This document shows, in pieces, positions 1 to 9,523 of a stretch of 64,000 nucleotides of DNA (positions are counted from its first letter, which is position 1; the number at the start of each line of letters is the position of its first letter). This DNA comes from Janthinobacterium sp. GW458P (GTDB lineage Bacteria; Pseudomonadota; Gammaproteobacteria; Burkholderiales; Burkholderiaceae_D). The stretch spans positions 68,345 to 132,344 of the forward strand of contig NZ_NEGZ01000001.1 of assembly GCF_002127585.1 (NCBI RefSeq), given 5' to 3'. The notes beneath the pieces are model-generated. The model ran no database searches. It saw nothing but the letters and a program-made list of their open reading frames with translations, and had not been told where the DNA came from. Both the position numbers and the translations under genes were made by a program.

Positions 1-816
1 TTTTCCCGCCACACCCTGTCGGTGGCGCCCATCGCCGGCAAGGGCGCCAAGATGCAGCGCGACGACTGGTATTCCTCCGTGCGCGACGCCTCAAAAATGT
101 CGAGTCCGGAAGCCATCGGCCGCTATGCCGCCGAGCGCGCCCTGTCGCGCCTGAACGCGCGCAAGCTGGGCACGCGCACTTGTCCCGTGCTGTTCGAGGC
201 GCCGCTGGCGGCCGGCTTGCTGGGGACCTACGTGCAGGCGACCTCGGGCGGCGCCCTGTACCGCCAATCCACTTTCCTGCTGGACTCGCTCGGCACGCAA
301 GTGCTGCCGTCGCACGTACAGATCTTCGAAGACCCGCACGTGATCGGCGGCGTCGGTTCCGCGCCGTTCGACGAGGAGGGCGTGAAAACCGTCAGCCGCG
401 ACGTCGTCAAGGATGGCGTGGTGCAAGGTTACTTCCTGTCGACCTATACCGCCCGCAAACTGGGCATGCAGACGACGGGCAACGCGGGCGGCTCGCACAA
501 TTTGTACCTGACGTCCAGCCAGACGGCGGCCACCGACGATTTTGTTGCCATGCTGAAAAAGCTGGGCACGGGCTTGCTGGTGACGGAACTGATGGGGCAG
601 GGCACCAATTACGTGACGGGCGATTATTCGCGCGGCGCGTCAGGTTTCTGGGTGGAAAATGGCGTGATCCAGTATCCGGTGGAGGAAATCACCATCGCCG
701 GCAACATGAAGGATATGCTGCGCAACATCGTTGCCGTGGGCGCCGACGTGCTGCGCCGGGGCACCAAGCAGACCGGTTCCATCCTCATCGAGCGCATGGT
801 GGTGGCCGGCGGCTGA
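1..816 (+). CDS. pmbA: PmbA/TldE metalloprotease-family protein, C-terminal part (5' end outside window)
   Basis: The reading frame is already open at base 1, so the start lies upstream. The visible 271 residues match the C-terminal half of PmbA/TldE, the partner of TldD in a cytoplasmic heterodimeric protease that processes modified peptides and antitoxins. Typical segments are the stretch LFEAPLAAGLLG, the GALYRQSTFLLDSLG segment, the glycine-rich TTGNAGGSHNLY loop and the conserved end IAGNMKDMLRNI. In the known pair the zinc ligands sit in TldD, and PmbA lacks the HExxxH motif; none is seen here. The next gene is convergent, so this is the end of its transcription unit. Confidence 0.93.
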   Translation, partial: FSRHTLSVAPIAGKGAKMQRDDWYSSVRDASKMSSPEAIGRYAAERALSRLNARKLGTRTCPVLFEAPLAAGLLGTYVQATSGGALYRQSTFLLDSLGTQVLPSHVQIFEDPHVIGGVGSAPFDEEGVKTVSRDVVKDGVVQGYFLSTYTARKLGMQTTGNAGGSHNLYLTSSQTAATDDFVAMLKKLGTGLLVTELMGQGTNYVTGDYSRGASGFWVENGVIQYPVEEITIAGNMKDMLRNIVAVGADVLRRGTKQTGSILIERMVVAGG

Positions 817-889
817 GGCCTGCCTGTGCGCAGCACATTTGCCAGCGACAAGCGGCTTCAAGTGACGCGGCCATGGTGACTCGATACCG

Positions 890-917
890 CCCCTGTCACC
901 GGTAACGGTGCCAGGGG
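890..917. terminator. Stem-loop between convergent genes
   Basis: CCCCTG pairs with CAGGGG and, inside a single mismatched pair, CACCG pairs with CGGTG around a GTAA loop. It lies between the stop of pmbA and the stop of the convergent lipoprotein gene. There is no T-run on either side, so intrinsic termination is only possible, not shown. Confidence 0.4.
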
Positions 918-935
918 AAGTGCTGCGTTAACTTC

Positions 936-1934
936 TTACAGTGTTTTGACGTTGACGCAGGTCCACGAAATATTCGCAGCATCCCAGGTCGCTTTCCAGT
1001 TAATCGCCGTCTGATCCCTGCATGCTTGCTGTGATGCAAATTTGGTATCCTGGTAGCGCTGGTAAATATAGCCGTCCAGCGGACGCCATACTGCGCCATA
1101 CCAATAGTTGTTGGCATCGATGACGGTACCCAGCTGTTCGATCGGTTTGTTCAAGGCCGTGTTCTTGTAATCGATCGCGACACTGCCATCGGGGTTGATG
1201 AGTCTAACCCACGCGGAATGATTCTGCGTACCCGCCGCATCGACTGGAATGCACATTCTCGTCCTGGCCGTGGACAAACTGCCAGGCATCGTCAGGCAGA
1301 AATAGGGATTTGGCGAACCTGCGGCGACTGACCATTCCGCGTCGGCGGTCGCCGTGCCGCTAGGATCGCAGTAATTCGCGTATTTCCCTGCCTTGAAACC
1401 TTCGGTATACGTGGACGTTTGAATTCCCGAAAAATACGTCCCGGATGCATTGCTGAGCGTGGGCAACTCATTGCGGCCCGTGACGGACATGCATGCCTTG
1501 TAGCCGGCATCGGCGTAGCCGATGGCCATGCCGATAGGCTGCATATTCGCGTCCAGATGCAGTTTCCAGGTATTGCGGTATTGCAGCTTGCCGCTGGCAT
1601 TGCTACGCAGCAGTGAAATGACTTTGACGGATGCCGCTTGTTGCGACACGCCATTGGTAACGAATGGGGCTGGCTGTCCCAACTCCTGGCTGATGATGAG
1701 CGTCGCGGTGCCAAGACTGCCATCATTGGATGCCAGATTCGAAATGGTCAGGTCGCTGCCCAGGAATTTCTTTAATGCATCTGCGGCATTGATGGATGTC
1801 AGCACCGGTGCCGGTGGAACCACCGGTTTGAGATCCGGACTGCCGCCATTCCCGCCGCTGCCACCGTCGCCACCGCCGCCGCCGCATGCGGCGAGCAAGC
1901 TGACGAGAGCGCACAATATGGTGTGTTTCTTCAT
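936..1934 (-). CDS. Hypothetical exported lipoprotein
   Basis: 332 residues. The N-terminus is a clear lipoprotein signal: MKKH, a short hydrophobic core and the lipobox LLAAC at about residues 13-17, followed by a glycine-rich linker that also contains Asp and Asn (to about residue 33) and a proline-rich stretch. The mature domain begins near residue 46 and has several cysteines (for example CMSV, YCDPSG, CRDQ and CVNV near the end) that could form disulfides in the periplasm. I do not recognise a domain family. It stands alone between pmbA (convergent) and a divergent TonB-receptor gene. Function unknown; anchoring in a membrane facing the periplasm is the only supported inference. Confidence 0.75.
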   Translation of the reverse strand: MKKHTILCALVSLLAACGGGGGDGGSGGNGGSPDLKPVVPPAPVLTSINAADALKKFLGSDLTISNLASNDGSLGTATLIISQELGQPAPFVTNGVSQQAASVKVISLLRSNASGKLQYRNTWKLHLDANMQPIGMAIGYADAGYKACMSVTGRNELPTLSNASGTYFSGIQTSTYTEGFKAGKYANYCDPSGTATADAEWSVAAGSPNPYFCLTMPGSLSTARTRMCIPVDAAGTQNHSAWVRLINPDGSVAIDYKNTALNKPIEQLGTVIDANNYWYGAVWRPLDGYIYQRYQDTKFASQQACRDQTAINWKATWDAANISWTCVNVKTL

Positions 1935-2388
1935 CTTTAAACCTAATCTAGCGACAAGAATGCGTGTCGTTACGCCGCCGCATTATAGGGAGTGTTGATT
2001 GTAGGAAATCTATCGAATTGTCTCACCGCACTCTTACTTTCCTCTCTCAATGCGGCGCCAATTGCTCGATGCGCAGGAATGAAAACATGGTTGTCTGGAG
2101 AGTGAAGACATGCCGGCTGCATGGCTGCAACGGCGAGCAAACGGTGCGCACTTCCGCTGCATCCTCGCGCCGGAGCCGCAGTGGAGGGCATGTGCGGCGT
2201 TTTTCAGGCAGTGATCAGCACGTCATACGGCGGAAACAATCGCTTCGTATGATGGCGCCATCTGACGTTATTTGCGTGATTTAGATGTTTTTAATGTAAG
2301 TAGGCCGAACTTCGTGATATTTCATGCAAGATGCGAGTCTTGCAGCAGCACGTCGTTGTTTGATCGATCACTGCATAGAGACTTTCCC
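1935..2388. other. 454-bp divergent intergenic region
   Basis: It separates the lipoprotein gene (minus) from the TonB receptor (plus) and must carry both promoters. It is locally AT-richer around 2270-2300. Open frames inside it lack coding character and homology that I recognise. The only ordered element I see is the inverted repeat at 2325-2344. Confidence 0.6.
2325..2344. promoter_or_regulatory. Perfect inverted repeat in the leader of the TonB-receptor gene
   Basis: TGCAAGA and TCTTGCA are exact complements separated by six bases. The repeat ends 44 bp before the chosen ATG at 2389. It could be an operator or a leader hairpin; it does not resemble a Fur box. Confidence 0.4.
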
Positions 2389-4797
2389 ATGACCTGTTCC
2401 CGTACCCGCATCGCCCGCGCTGCGGCCCTGTTGTGCGCCATGCACGCCGTGTTTGCCGGCCAGGCGCAAGCCGCGTCCGCTGTCCCGGTGTCCGCCAGCG
2501 ACTCCCTTGATGTACCGCAAGCCGTGATTGTCACCGGCACGCGCGGCAGCAACCGCACCCAGTTCGACACCATGGCGCCCGTCGATGTGTTCAACCGCGA
2601 GGATATCGGCGCCGTCGAGTCGTCGGACTTGAACGATGTGCTGGCGCAACTCGTGCCCTCGTACGTGGTGCAGCGCCTGCCAATGGCCGATGGGCAAGTC
2701 TTCGTGCGCCCGGCCACCCTGCGCGGCCTGTCGCCGGACCAGACTTTGGTATTGATCAATGGCAAGCGCTTCCACCGCAGCGCCTTGCTGGGCGCGCGCG
2801 GCGCGCAGGCGCCCGACCTGGCGCAGATTCCCGTATCCGCCATCAAGCGCATCGAAGTGCTGCGCGACGGCGCTTCGGCCCAGTACGGTTCCGACGCGAT
2901 TGCCGGCGTGATCAACATCATCCTCGACGACACGGTCGGCACGGAGCTTTCCTTGCACCATTCGCAATATTCGGAAGGCGACGGCAAGGGTAACGAACTC
3001 AATCTGAAGACGGGCTTTGCGTTTGGCGAGACAGGCAAGGCGACGATTTTCGGCGCGCTGGCCAAGTCCGACCCCACGTCGCGCACGCGCCAGCGGGCCG
3101 ACGCCATCGCCTTCCAGAACGCCCATCCGGCACTGAAGGTGCCCAATCCCGTGCAGCGCTGGGGCCAGCCTGAACTCGACAGCAAACGCCTCGGCTTCAA
3201 TGCCGGCATGGCCCTGTCCGACACGCTGGAACTGTACGGTTTCGGCCTGTTCAGCCGCAGCGACGGCAGCTCGGATTTTAATTGGAGAAATCCCGACACC
3301 AGCACGGGTGCGTATAAAACCAGCAGCCTGTTCCCCGGCTGGGACTTGCGCAGCCTGTATCCGCTCGGTTTCAGCCCCAGCTATTCGAACGAGCAGGACG
3401 ACCTGCAAGTGGTGGCAGGCCTGCGCGGCCGCTTCAGCGACCGCTTCGGCTGGGACGTAAGCGCTTCCTACGGCCGCAGCCGCATCGATTACCACCTGGC
3501 CAATTCCATCAACGCCTCCATGGGGCCGGCCAGCCCGACGGCGTTCTACCTGGGACAGTTGTCGCAGGCGGAAAAGATTCTCAACGCCAACTTCAACTAT
3601 GAATTGCCCGTGGCGTCGCTGCCGCAGCCGGTCAATATCGCCTTTGGCGCGGAAGCGCGCAATGAAACGTATGGCGTGAAGGCGGGCGATGCGGCCTCCT
3701 GGACGGTGGGGCAGGGCGCGGCCATCGGCCTGGACGCGAACGCCAACGGCGCGCCCGGCTTCAGCGATCGCCAGGCGGGCAGCTGGGGCCAGGACAGCTA
3801 TGCGGCTTACCTGGACGTGGAAGTGCCCGTGACGAAGGCGTTGCGCCTGGGCGGGGCGGCCCGTTATGAACATTTCTCGGAGTTCGGCAGCACCGTCAAC
3901 GGCAAGTTGTCGGCCCGCTATGCCCTGAGCGAGAGCCTGGCCCTGCGCGGCTCGTATTCGACGGGTTTCCGTGCGCCAACGCCGGGCCAGTCGAACACCA
4001 ACAGCACGAATCAGGGCCTCGACACCAAGACCTTGCTGCTGTTTACCAGCGGCCGCCTGGCCAACAGCGATCCGCTGGCCATCCTGCTCGGCGCGCAGGC
4101 GCTGAAGCCGGAAAAATCGAAAAACCTGTCGCTGGGCTTGACGTGGAAGACGCCGGCCGGTTTTTCCGGTTCCGTCGACGTGTACGACATCAAGGTCAGC
4201 GACCGCTTCAGCACCTCCGCTGCGTTTGCCGTGCCGGCCGGCGTGGCCAATCCGCTGCGCTACACCTCCGTCAGCTATTTCACGAACGACTTCGACACCA
4301 CCACGCGCGGCATCGATATCGTCGGCAGCCACCTGAGCCGCGTCGGCGACGGCGACGGCAAGCTGAACCTCACCCTGGCCTACAACTACAACACGACGAA
4401 GGTCGATGGCGGCAAGTCCAGCCTGGTGACCAATCCGGCCCAGCGCCAGGTCTTCGAAGAGCGCCTGCCGCGCCAGAAGGCCACCCTCAGCGCAATTTAC
4501 GATACCGGCCGCTGGAATGCGCTGGCCCGCGTGCGCTACTACGGGGCATGGACGGACAATTCGGGCAATGCCACGGGCGATATCTTCCAGCGCTTCGGCG
4601 CCATGCAGTTTCTCGACCTGGCGGCCAGCTACAAGATTGACGACAAGCAATCCGTGCGTGTGGGCGTCGACAATGTGCTCGATAGCTATCCCGATGAAGC
4701 GACGTTCCAGGCCAGCCGCGGTTTGATTTATTCGCGCAATGCGCCATACGACACGGATGGCCGCAATCTGTATGTAGAATACAAAATTAAATTCTAA
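2389..4797 (+). CDS. TonB-dependent outer membrane receptor
   Basis: 802 residues from ATG 2389. An in-frame upstream start at 2272 would put 39 non-signal-like residues before the signal peptide, so the later ATG is preferred. A Sec signal ends near AQAAS, followed by a TonB-box-like stretch PQAVIVTGTR, a plug domain with TLRGLSPDQTLVLINGKR and RIEVLRDGASAQYGSDAIAGVINI, and a 22-strand-type barrel ending in aromatic/charged KIKF. It should import a large ligand in a TonB-dependent way; the substrate cannot be read from sequence. The stop is followed after 12-18 bp by a gene for a Tat-type PLP enzyme, so the two are probably co-transcribed and act on the same compound. Confidence 0.93.
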   Translation: MTCSRTRIARAAALLCAMHAVFAGQAQAASAVPVSASDSLDVPQAVIVTGTRGSNRTQFDTMAPVDVFNREDIGAVESSDLNDVLAQLVPSYVVQRLPMADGQVFVRPATLRGLSPDQTLVLINGKRFHRSALLGARGAQAPDLAQIPVSAIKRIEVLRDGASAQYGSDAIAGVINIILDDTVGTELSLHHSQYSEGDGKGNELNLKTGFAFGETGKATIFGALAKSDPTSRTRQRADAIAFQNAHPALKVPNPVQRWGQPELDSKRLGFNAGMALSDTLELYGFGLFSRSDGSSDFNWRNPDTSTGAYKTSSLFPGWDLRSLYPLGFSPSYSNEQDDLQVVAGLRGRFSDRFGWDVSASYGRSRIDYHLANSINASMGPASPTAFYLGQLSQAEKILNANFNYELPVASLPQPVNIAFGAEARNETYGVKAGDAASWTVGQGAAIGLDANANGAPGFSDRQAGSWGQDSYAAYLDVEVPVTKALRLGGAARYEHFSEFGSTVNGKLSARYALSESLALRGSYSTGFRAPTPGQSNTNSTNQGLDTKTLLLFTSGRLANSDPLAILLGAQALKPEKSKNLSLGLTWKTPAGFSGSVDVYDIKVSDRFSTSAAFAVPAGVANPLRYTSVSYFTNDFDTTTRGIDIVGSHLSRVGDGDGKLNLTLAYNYNTTKVDGGKSSLVTNPAQRQVFEERLPRQKATLSAIYDTGRWNALARVRYYGAWTDNSGNATGDIFQRFGAMQFLDLAASYKIDDKQSVRVGVDNVLDSYPDEATFQASRGLIYSRNAPYDTDGRNLYVEYKIKF

Positions 4798-4815
4798 GGG
4801 GGAACTTTTTTGAAA

Positions 4816-6126
4816 ATGAATCCTCAACGCCGCGCGCTGCTGTGCGCCGGTCCGCTGGCGGCGGCCCTGCCGTTTGCCGCCGGCGGCGCGGCTGCCGCGC
4901 CGCCGGCCGCCGCCCTGCCAGCCTTGCCCAAAGTTGCGGCCGGCACTACGCCGGAGATGCTGGCCACCGACCAGGCGTACTGGAAAGCGGTCGCCGCGCA
5001 ATACGATACGACCGATGCGGTGGTACAACTGGACAACGCCTTCTGGGGTTCCATGGCCAGGCCCGTGCTGGCCCATTACGAGCAACAATTGAACATGGTC
5101 AACCGCGACAACGCCTGGTATGCGCGCATGCGCTTTCCCGCGGATTTCGAGGCGGCCCGCGCGGCGGCCGCCAAGGCGCTGGGCGTGGGCGTCGATGAAA
5201 TCGTCCTCACGCGGGGCGCCACGGAAGCGCTGCAAATATTGATCGCCGGCTACAACCGCCTGCGGCCGGGCGACACGGTGCTGTATGCGGATATCGATTA
5301 CGACAATATGATCACCGTCACGCGCTGGCTGGAGCAGCGGCGCGGCGCCCGGGTGGTCTCCATTGCCATCCCGGAACCGTTTACGCATGACAATGTGGTG
5401 GCCGCCTATGTTGCCGCCATGGAACGCCAGCCGAAGCTGAAACTGATGCTGCTCACGCATGTGAATCACCGCAACGGCATGGTCTTGCCCGTGGCCGAGA
5501 TCAGCCGCCTGGCGCGCGAACGGGGTATCGACGTGATTGTTGATACAGCGCATGGTTTTGGCCAGCTGGACATGACCATCCCCGATTTGCAGGCGGACTT
5601 TGCCGGCATCAACCTGCATAAATGGATAGGCGCGCCCGTGGGCGTGGGCGCCGCCTACATCAAGCGGGGCCGGGTGGCCGATATCGACCCTTACATGGGA
5701 GACGCTGCGGGGGACGATATCCGCACGCGCGTGCATACGGGCACGGTGAATTTCGCCGCCTACCTGAGCTTGCCGACGGCGCTGGACTTGCATGCGCACA
5801 TAGGCGTGGCCAACAAGCAGGCGCGGCTGCGGCTGCTGCGCAACCGCTGGGTGGAAGCGGCACGCGGCATCGAAGGCATCGAGGTGCTGGCGTCGGCCGA
5901 TCCGCGCTTGACGAGCGCCATCGCCTCGTTCCGCCTGAAAGGCAAGACGAGCGCGGCTGACAACTTTGCCTTGTCAAAAAAGTTGGTGCAGGAGCACGGC
6001 ATCTTTGCCGTGCCGCGCGATGGCCTGGCGTCGGGCGCCTGCCTGCGCGTGACGCCGGGCATCTTTACGCCAGAGGCGCACCTGGACCAGCTGGTCGATG
6101 CTTTGCGCAAGGTGGCCAAGGGCTGA
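4816..6126 (+). CDS. Exported class V aminotransferase-fold PLP enzyme (isopenicillin N epimerase-like)
   Basis: 436 residues from ATG 4816; a TTG at 4810 is closer to the AGGGGGA ribosome site (6 bp) and would add two residues. The N-terminus reads as a Tat signal: QRRALL, then a long Ala-rich hydrophobic stretch to about residue 43. The body has the class V fold: TRGATEALQ near the cofactor phosphate, DTAHGFGQ with the Asp that contacts the PLP nitrogen, and NLHKWIG with the Schiff-base lysine. Export of a PLP enzyme is unusual; the known parallel is PvdN of pyoverdine maturation. It follows a TonB receptor closely, so a role in processing a periplasmic ligand such as a siderophore or amino compound is an inference. 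Confidence 0.85.
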   Translation: MNPQRRALLCAGPLAAALPFAAGGAAAAPPAAALPALPKVAAGTTPEMLATDQAYWKAVAAQYDTTDAVVQLDNAFWGSMARPVLAHYEQQLNMVNRDNAWYARMRFPADFEAARAAAAKALGVGVDEIVLTRGATEALQILIAGYNRLRPGDTVLYADIDYDNMITVTRWLEQRRGARVVSIAIPEPFTHDNVVAAYVAAMERQPKLKLMLLTHVNHRNGMVLPVAEISRLARERGIDVIVDTAHGFGQLDMTIPDLQADFAGINLHKWIGAPVGVGAAYIKRGRVADIDPYMGDAAGDDIRTRVHTGTVNFAAYLSLPTALDLHAHIGVANKQARLRLLRNRWVEAARGIEGIEVLASADPRLTSAIASFRLKGKTSAADNFALSKKLVQEHGIFAVPRDGLASGACLRVTPGIFTPEAHLDQLVDALRKVAKG

Positions 6127-6148
6127 GGCTGGCTCTGCAAGCGCTGCT

Positions 6149-7858
6149 TCAGTATTGTTCCCATTCGGCGTCGGCGGCCACGGCCAGGGCGCCCGCCTTG
6201 TCTGCATTCCTGGCGGGTGCGGCGGTGGCCGTGACGCGCGGTACGGCGGCAGGCTTGGCTGGCGCGCGTGCCGGGGCGCGGATGGCCTGCACCTGCGCCG
6301 CTGGCAGCGCCTGCGTGCCGTCGAGCTTGAAGACGCTGACGGCTTCGGCCAGGCTGCCTGCCTGGCCCTGCAGGGCTTCGGAGGCGGCCGCCGCTTCTTC
6401 CACGAGGGCGGCATTTTGTTGCGTTACGGCATCCATTTCCGTGATGGCCTGGTTGATCTGCTCGATGCCCGCTTCCTGTTCGTTGCTGGCGGAGGTGATC
6501 TCGGCCATGATGTCCGTAACGCGGCGCACGCTGCTGACGATCTCTTCCATGGTGCTGCCCGCCTGATGCACGAGGGTGCTGCCGAGACCGACCTGCTGCA
6601 CGGAATCGTCGATGAGGATCTTGATTTCCTTGGCGGCCGCGGCGGAGCGGTGCGCCAGGTTGCGCACTTCCGTGGCGACGACGGCAAAGCCGCGGCCCTG
6701 CTCGCCGGCCCTGGCCGCTTCCACGGCCGCATTCAGGGCCAGGATGTTGGTCTGGAAGGCGATGCCGTCGATGACGCTGATAATGTCGACGATTTTCTTC
6801 GACGAGGCATTGATGGAATCCATGGTCGAGATCACTTCCGCCACCACCTGGCCGCCCTTGCTGGCCACGCTGGAGGCCGATTGGGCCATTTGATTGGCCT
6901 GGCGCGCGTTTTCGCCATTCTGCTTGACGGTCGACGTCAGTTCTTCCATCGACGAGGCCGTTTCCTCAAGCGAACTGGCTTGCTGCTCCGTGCGCGAGGA
7001 CAGGTCCATATTGCCGGAGGCGATTTCGCGCGAGCCGTGCGCGATGGCGTCCGTGCCGTGCCGCACGCGGGCCACGATGCCTTGCAAATTGTCGTTCATG
7101 GCCTTCAGGGCCTGCAGCAGCAAGCCGGTTTCATCGCTGCCGCGCGCGTCGATGCTGCCCGACAGGTCGCCCGAGGCCACGCGCTGCGCCACTTTGACGG
7201 CTTCGGCCAGGGGGCGGCTGATGGAGCGGCTGATCAGGATGGCCAGGGCAATGGCGATGAACGTCGCGGCAATGGACAGGGACAGGGTCAGGATGATGGC
7301 CATGCGCCCGTCGGCGAGCGCCTGCTTGCCTTCGGCGGCCATCAGCCCTTCCTGGAAGCTGGCCATGGCTGCCAGTGCTGTCAGGAATTTTTCTTGCGGA
7401 TAGCGCAGCTGTGTCAGCAGGAAGATGCCCGCCGTCTCTGATTTTCCTTCTTGCAACAGTTTGATGTTCGCATCGCGCGTCTTGCTGTACGTTTCGCGGC
7501 TGTTCATCACGGCCTGGAACAGTTCCTGGCCCTTGGGCGTGTTGACCAGGGTTTTCAGGCGCGCCAGCAATTCCACGTTCTTTTTCCGCGACGCCTCCAG
7601 TTTTCCTATGGCGCTACTGACTTCGTCTGCATCGTTGGCGCCGATGATGGCGTTGCTCAGCAGACGGGCCTGGATATTGATTTCGGACTGGATCGTATTG
7701 GACAGCATGACCTTGACATAGCGGTCATTGAGGATTTTTTCCGTCGATGCGTTGATGTTGCGAATGCGGCTTACGGAAACAAATGCCACAATGGCAAGCA
7801 AGGCAATGATCAGCCCGAAACTGCAGGCCAGGCGCGTACTGATTTTGAGCTTAGACAT
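6149..7858 (-). CDS. Methyl-accepting chemotaxis protein
   Basis: 569 residues. A first membrane helix at about residues 10-30 is followed by a periplasmic four-helix-bundle-type sensor to about 185, a second membrane helix, and a HAMP domain with [19 protein letters not shown]. The cytoplasmic domain carries the invariant hairpin tip ([20 protein letters not shown]) and flanking methylation helices. It ends in EWEQY, which fits the xWxx(F/Y) C-terminal tether that binds CheR. It transmits ligand binding to CheA/CheW. The ligand is unknown. It stands as a single gene, convergent with the PLP enzyme with 22 bp between stops. I saw no convincing sigma-28 promoter upstream. Confidence 0.95.
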   Translation of the reverse strand: MSKLKISTRLACSFGLIIALLAIVAFVSVSRIRNINASTEKILNDRYVKVMLSNTIQSEINIQARLLSNAIIGANDADEVSSAIGKLEASRKKNVELLARLKTLVNTPKGQELFQAVMNSRETYSKTRDANIKLLQEGKSETAGIFLLTQLRYPQEKFLTALAAMASFQEGLMAAEGKQALADGRMAIILTLSLSIAATFIAIALAILISRSISRPLAEAVKVAQRVASGDLSGSIDARGSDETGLLLQALKAMNDNLQGIVARVRHGTDAIAHGSREIASGNMDLSSRTEQQASSLEETASSMEELTSTVKQNGENARQANQMAQSASSVASKGGQVVAEVISTMDSINASSKKIVDIISVIDGIAFQTNILALNAAVEAARAGEQGRGFAVVATEVRNLAHRSAAAAKEIKILIDDSVQQVGLGSTLVHQAGSTMEEIVSSVRRVTDIMAEITSASNEQEAGIEQINQAITEMDAVTQQNAALVEEAAAASEALQGQAGSLAEAVSVFKLDGTQALPAAQVQAIRAPARAPAKPAAVPRVTATAAPARNADKAGALAVAADAEWEQY

Positions 7859-8200
7859 AGGTCATCCATCCTGGGCGAAAAGCGGAAAGCGTGCGCTCGG
7901 CGCCGTCCCGGCCTTGGCCGGCCATGCGGGCAGGCGGCGTCGATGACGGTGCTGATGCGGTCAGTTTGCGTTACAGAGAGCTGGCGCGGCAGGGATAGGG
8001 CCGTGATGCCATGGCCGAGGCCATGGATGCGTATTTCCTTTGGCCGGAAAGTCGTGGCGACTGGCCCGGCGGTGTATTCTTGCGGGGCAGCGCAGCGTGG
8101 CGCGGCCCGAATCTGTCGTCAAGTGTAGGACGATAATTTCTGGCGGGCAAGATGTTCGCGAAAAAAAGCGCTGCTTCAACAACGCTTGCCGTGCAGGCAT
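7859..8200. other. Intergenic region upstream of the chemoreceptor
   Basis: With the terminator that follows, this makes a roughly 400-bp gap between two minus-strand genes. It should contain the chemoreceptor promoter. Apart from an A-run at 8161-8167 I see no ordered element or credible small gene. Confidence 0.5.
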
Positions 8201-8226
8201 AAAAAATGCCCCGGCGTGCGGGGCAT
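8201..8226 (-). terminator. Rho-independent terminator of the M14 carboxypeptidase gene
   Basis: ATGCCCCG and CGGGGCAT form a perfect 8-bp stem with a GCGTG loop. Six A residues precede it on the plus strand, which is a U-tract for minus-strand transcription. It lies about 30 bp past the stop of the M14 gene. Confidence 0.85.
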
Positions 8227-8257
8227 GGGATCAGGCAGGCCGTGTCGGCCCAGGTAC

Positions 8258-9382
8258 TCAGGCGCGCAAGGTGGACAGGATAGGCTGCAGCACGGCCGCG
8301 CCCAGGGCGGCGCTGCGGGCGCCGCTCCAGCCCGTTTGCGGGTCGGGATCGTTGGCATTGTCCTTGAACGGCAGTTCCAGGGTCAGCGACAGGCAGCCGA
8401 AGGCATGGGTGATGTGGGGCGAGCCCATGGTCAGCACTTCCGGCGTGAACGGGCCGTCTTCATAGCCGTGCTCATCCTGGAAGTCGGGGCTGGCCACCTT
8501 GAAGTCGGCGATGAAGCGTTCCTGCTCCGCCTTTTGTTCAGCAGTGAAGGTTTCCAGCGCATCGCTGCCGGCCACGAAGACGTAGGGCAAGCCTTCGTCG
8601 CCATGCACGTCGAGGAACAGGTCGCAGCCGATTTCATGCATTTTCTGTTTCACCAGGAATACTTCCGGGCTGCGCTCCATGGTCGGCGTCATCCATTCGC
8701 GGTTCAGGTTGGCGCCGGCCGCGTTGGTGCGCAGGTTGCCGTGCACGGAACCGTCCGGGTTCATGTTCGGCACCACGTAGAAGACGGCGTCCTGCAGGCA
8801 CTGGCGGGCAAACGGATTGGCCTGGTCCAGCAGCGCTTCGAGCATGCCTTCGACAAACCACTCGGCCATCGTTTCACCGGGATGCTGGCGCGCGATGACC
8901 CAGACTTTTTTCTCGGCATCGGCGTCGCCGACGACCAGCAGATTCATGTCGCGGCCTTCTACCGTGCTGCCCAGGTCGATCAGGCGCACCAGCGGCGACG
9001 CTTGCGCGCTGTCGATCAGGGCCAGGTGGCGGTCCCATGGGTACGGTTCGAAATAGGCGTAGTAGACGCTTTCTTCCTCGGGGGTGTGTGCTATGGTCAT
9101 CACCGTGCCGTCAAAGCTGGTCGGCACGCGGAACCAGGTTTCGCGGTCGTAGCTGGCCACGGCCTGGTAATCTTTCCAGCCGTCCGGGTAGGCCGACTTG
9201 CCGGCATTCATGAAGCGGATCGTGCACGCCTCGCCTTGCGCGCCTTGCAGGCGGAAGTAAAACCACTGCGTGATGTCGGCGTGGGAATCCTTGCGGATGT
9301 TCAGCTCGATGGACTGGGCATCGTCGGCGCGCAGCACCTCGATCGCGCCGGCGTCGAATTGCTGGCTGATTTTAATGGTCAT
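8258..9382 (-). CDS. M14-family zinc carboxypeptidase, cytosolic carboxypeptidase (CCP)-like
   Basis: 374 residues from ATG 9382, which has an AGGAA ribosome site; the frame stays open further upstream but that extension has no coding character. An N-terminal beta-sandwich of about 110 residues (with TQWFYFRLQG and YPWDRHL) precedes the catalytic domain, as in the CCP/AGTPBP1-like M14 subfamily. Zinc ligands are seen as HPGE (H167, E170) and DVHGDE (H260), with NMNPDG and NLNREW substrate-binding motifs and a late TLELPF glutamate. There is no signal peptide, so it acts in the cytoplasm. Bacterial members are largely uncharacterised; side-chain or C-terminal glutamate removal is known for eukaryotic relatives. 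It is a single gene with its own terminator. Confidence 0.9.
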   Translation of the reverse strand: MTIKISQQFDAGAIEVLRADDAQSIELNIRKDSHADITQWFYFRLQGAQGEACTIRFMNAGKSAYPDGWKDYQAVASYDRETWFRVPTSFDGTVMTIAHTPEEESVYYAYFEPYPWDRHLALIDSAQASPLVRLIDLGSTVEGRDMNLLVVGDADAEKKVWVIARQHPGETMAEWFVEGMLEALLDQANPFARQCLQDAVFYVVPNMNPDGSVHGNLRTNAAGANLNREWMTPTMERSPEVFLVKQKMHEIGCDLFLDVHGDEGLPYVFVAGSDALETFTAEQKAEQERFIADFKVASPDFQDEHGYEDGPFTPEVLTMGSPHITHAFGCLSLTLELPFKDNANDPDPQTGWSGARSAALGAAVLQPILSTLRA

Positions 9383-9523
9383 GAGTGTTCCTGATAAAAA
9401 CGTATGGGTTTTGCATCGTGTGCAATGGCGCGATGATACCCGTTTTAGCCACGCCTTTGTGCTGGCGCAAACGAGGCGGGACATGCTTTGCTAACGTGGA
9501 AGCTCGGACACGGGGAGAGCATC

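Noticed and set aside
1964-2284. 106-codon frame upstream of the TonB receptor
   Set aside because: Arg/Ser-rich, no ribosome site, lies in a divergent promoter region.
2368-5799. Open frame of over 1100 codons on the minus strand
   Set aside because: It lies opposite the TonB receptor and PLP enzyme, whose products have clear domains. Its product is His/Arg/Gly-rich without family features, a usual shadow in GC-rich DNA.
8118-8142. Sigma-28-like promoter with GATAA near the chemoreceptor
   Set aside because: Wrong strand for the chemoreceptor, and the spacing between the possible -35 and -10 parts is too short.
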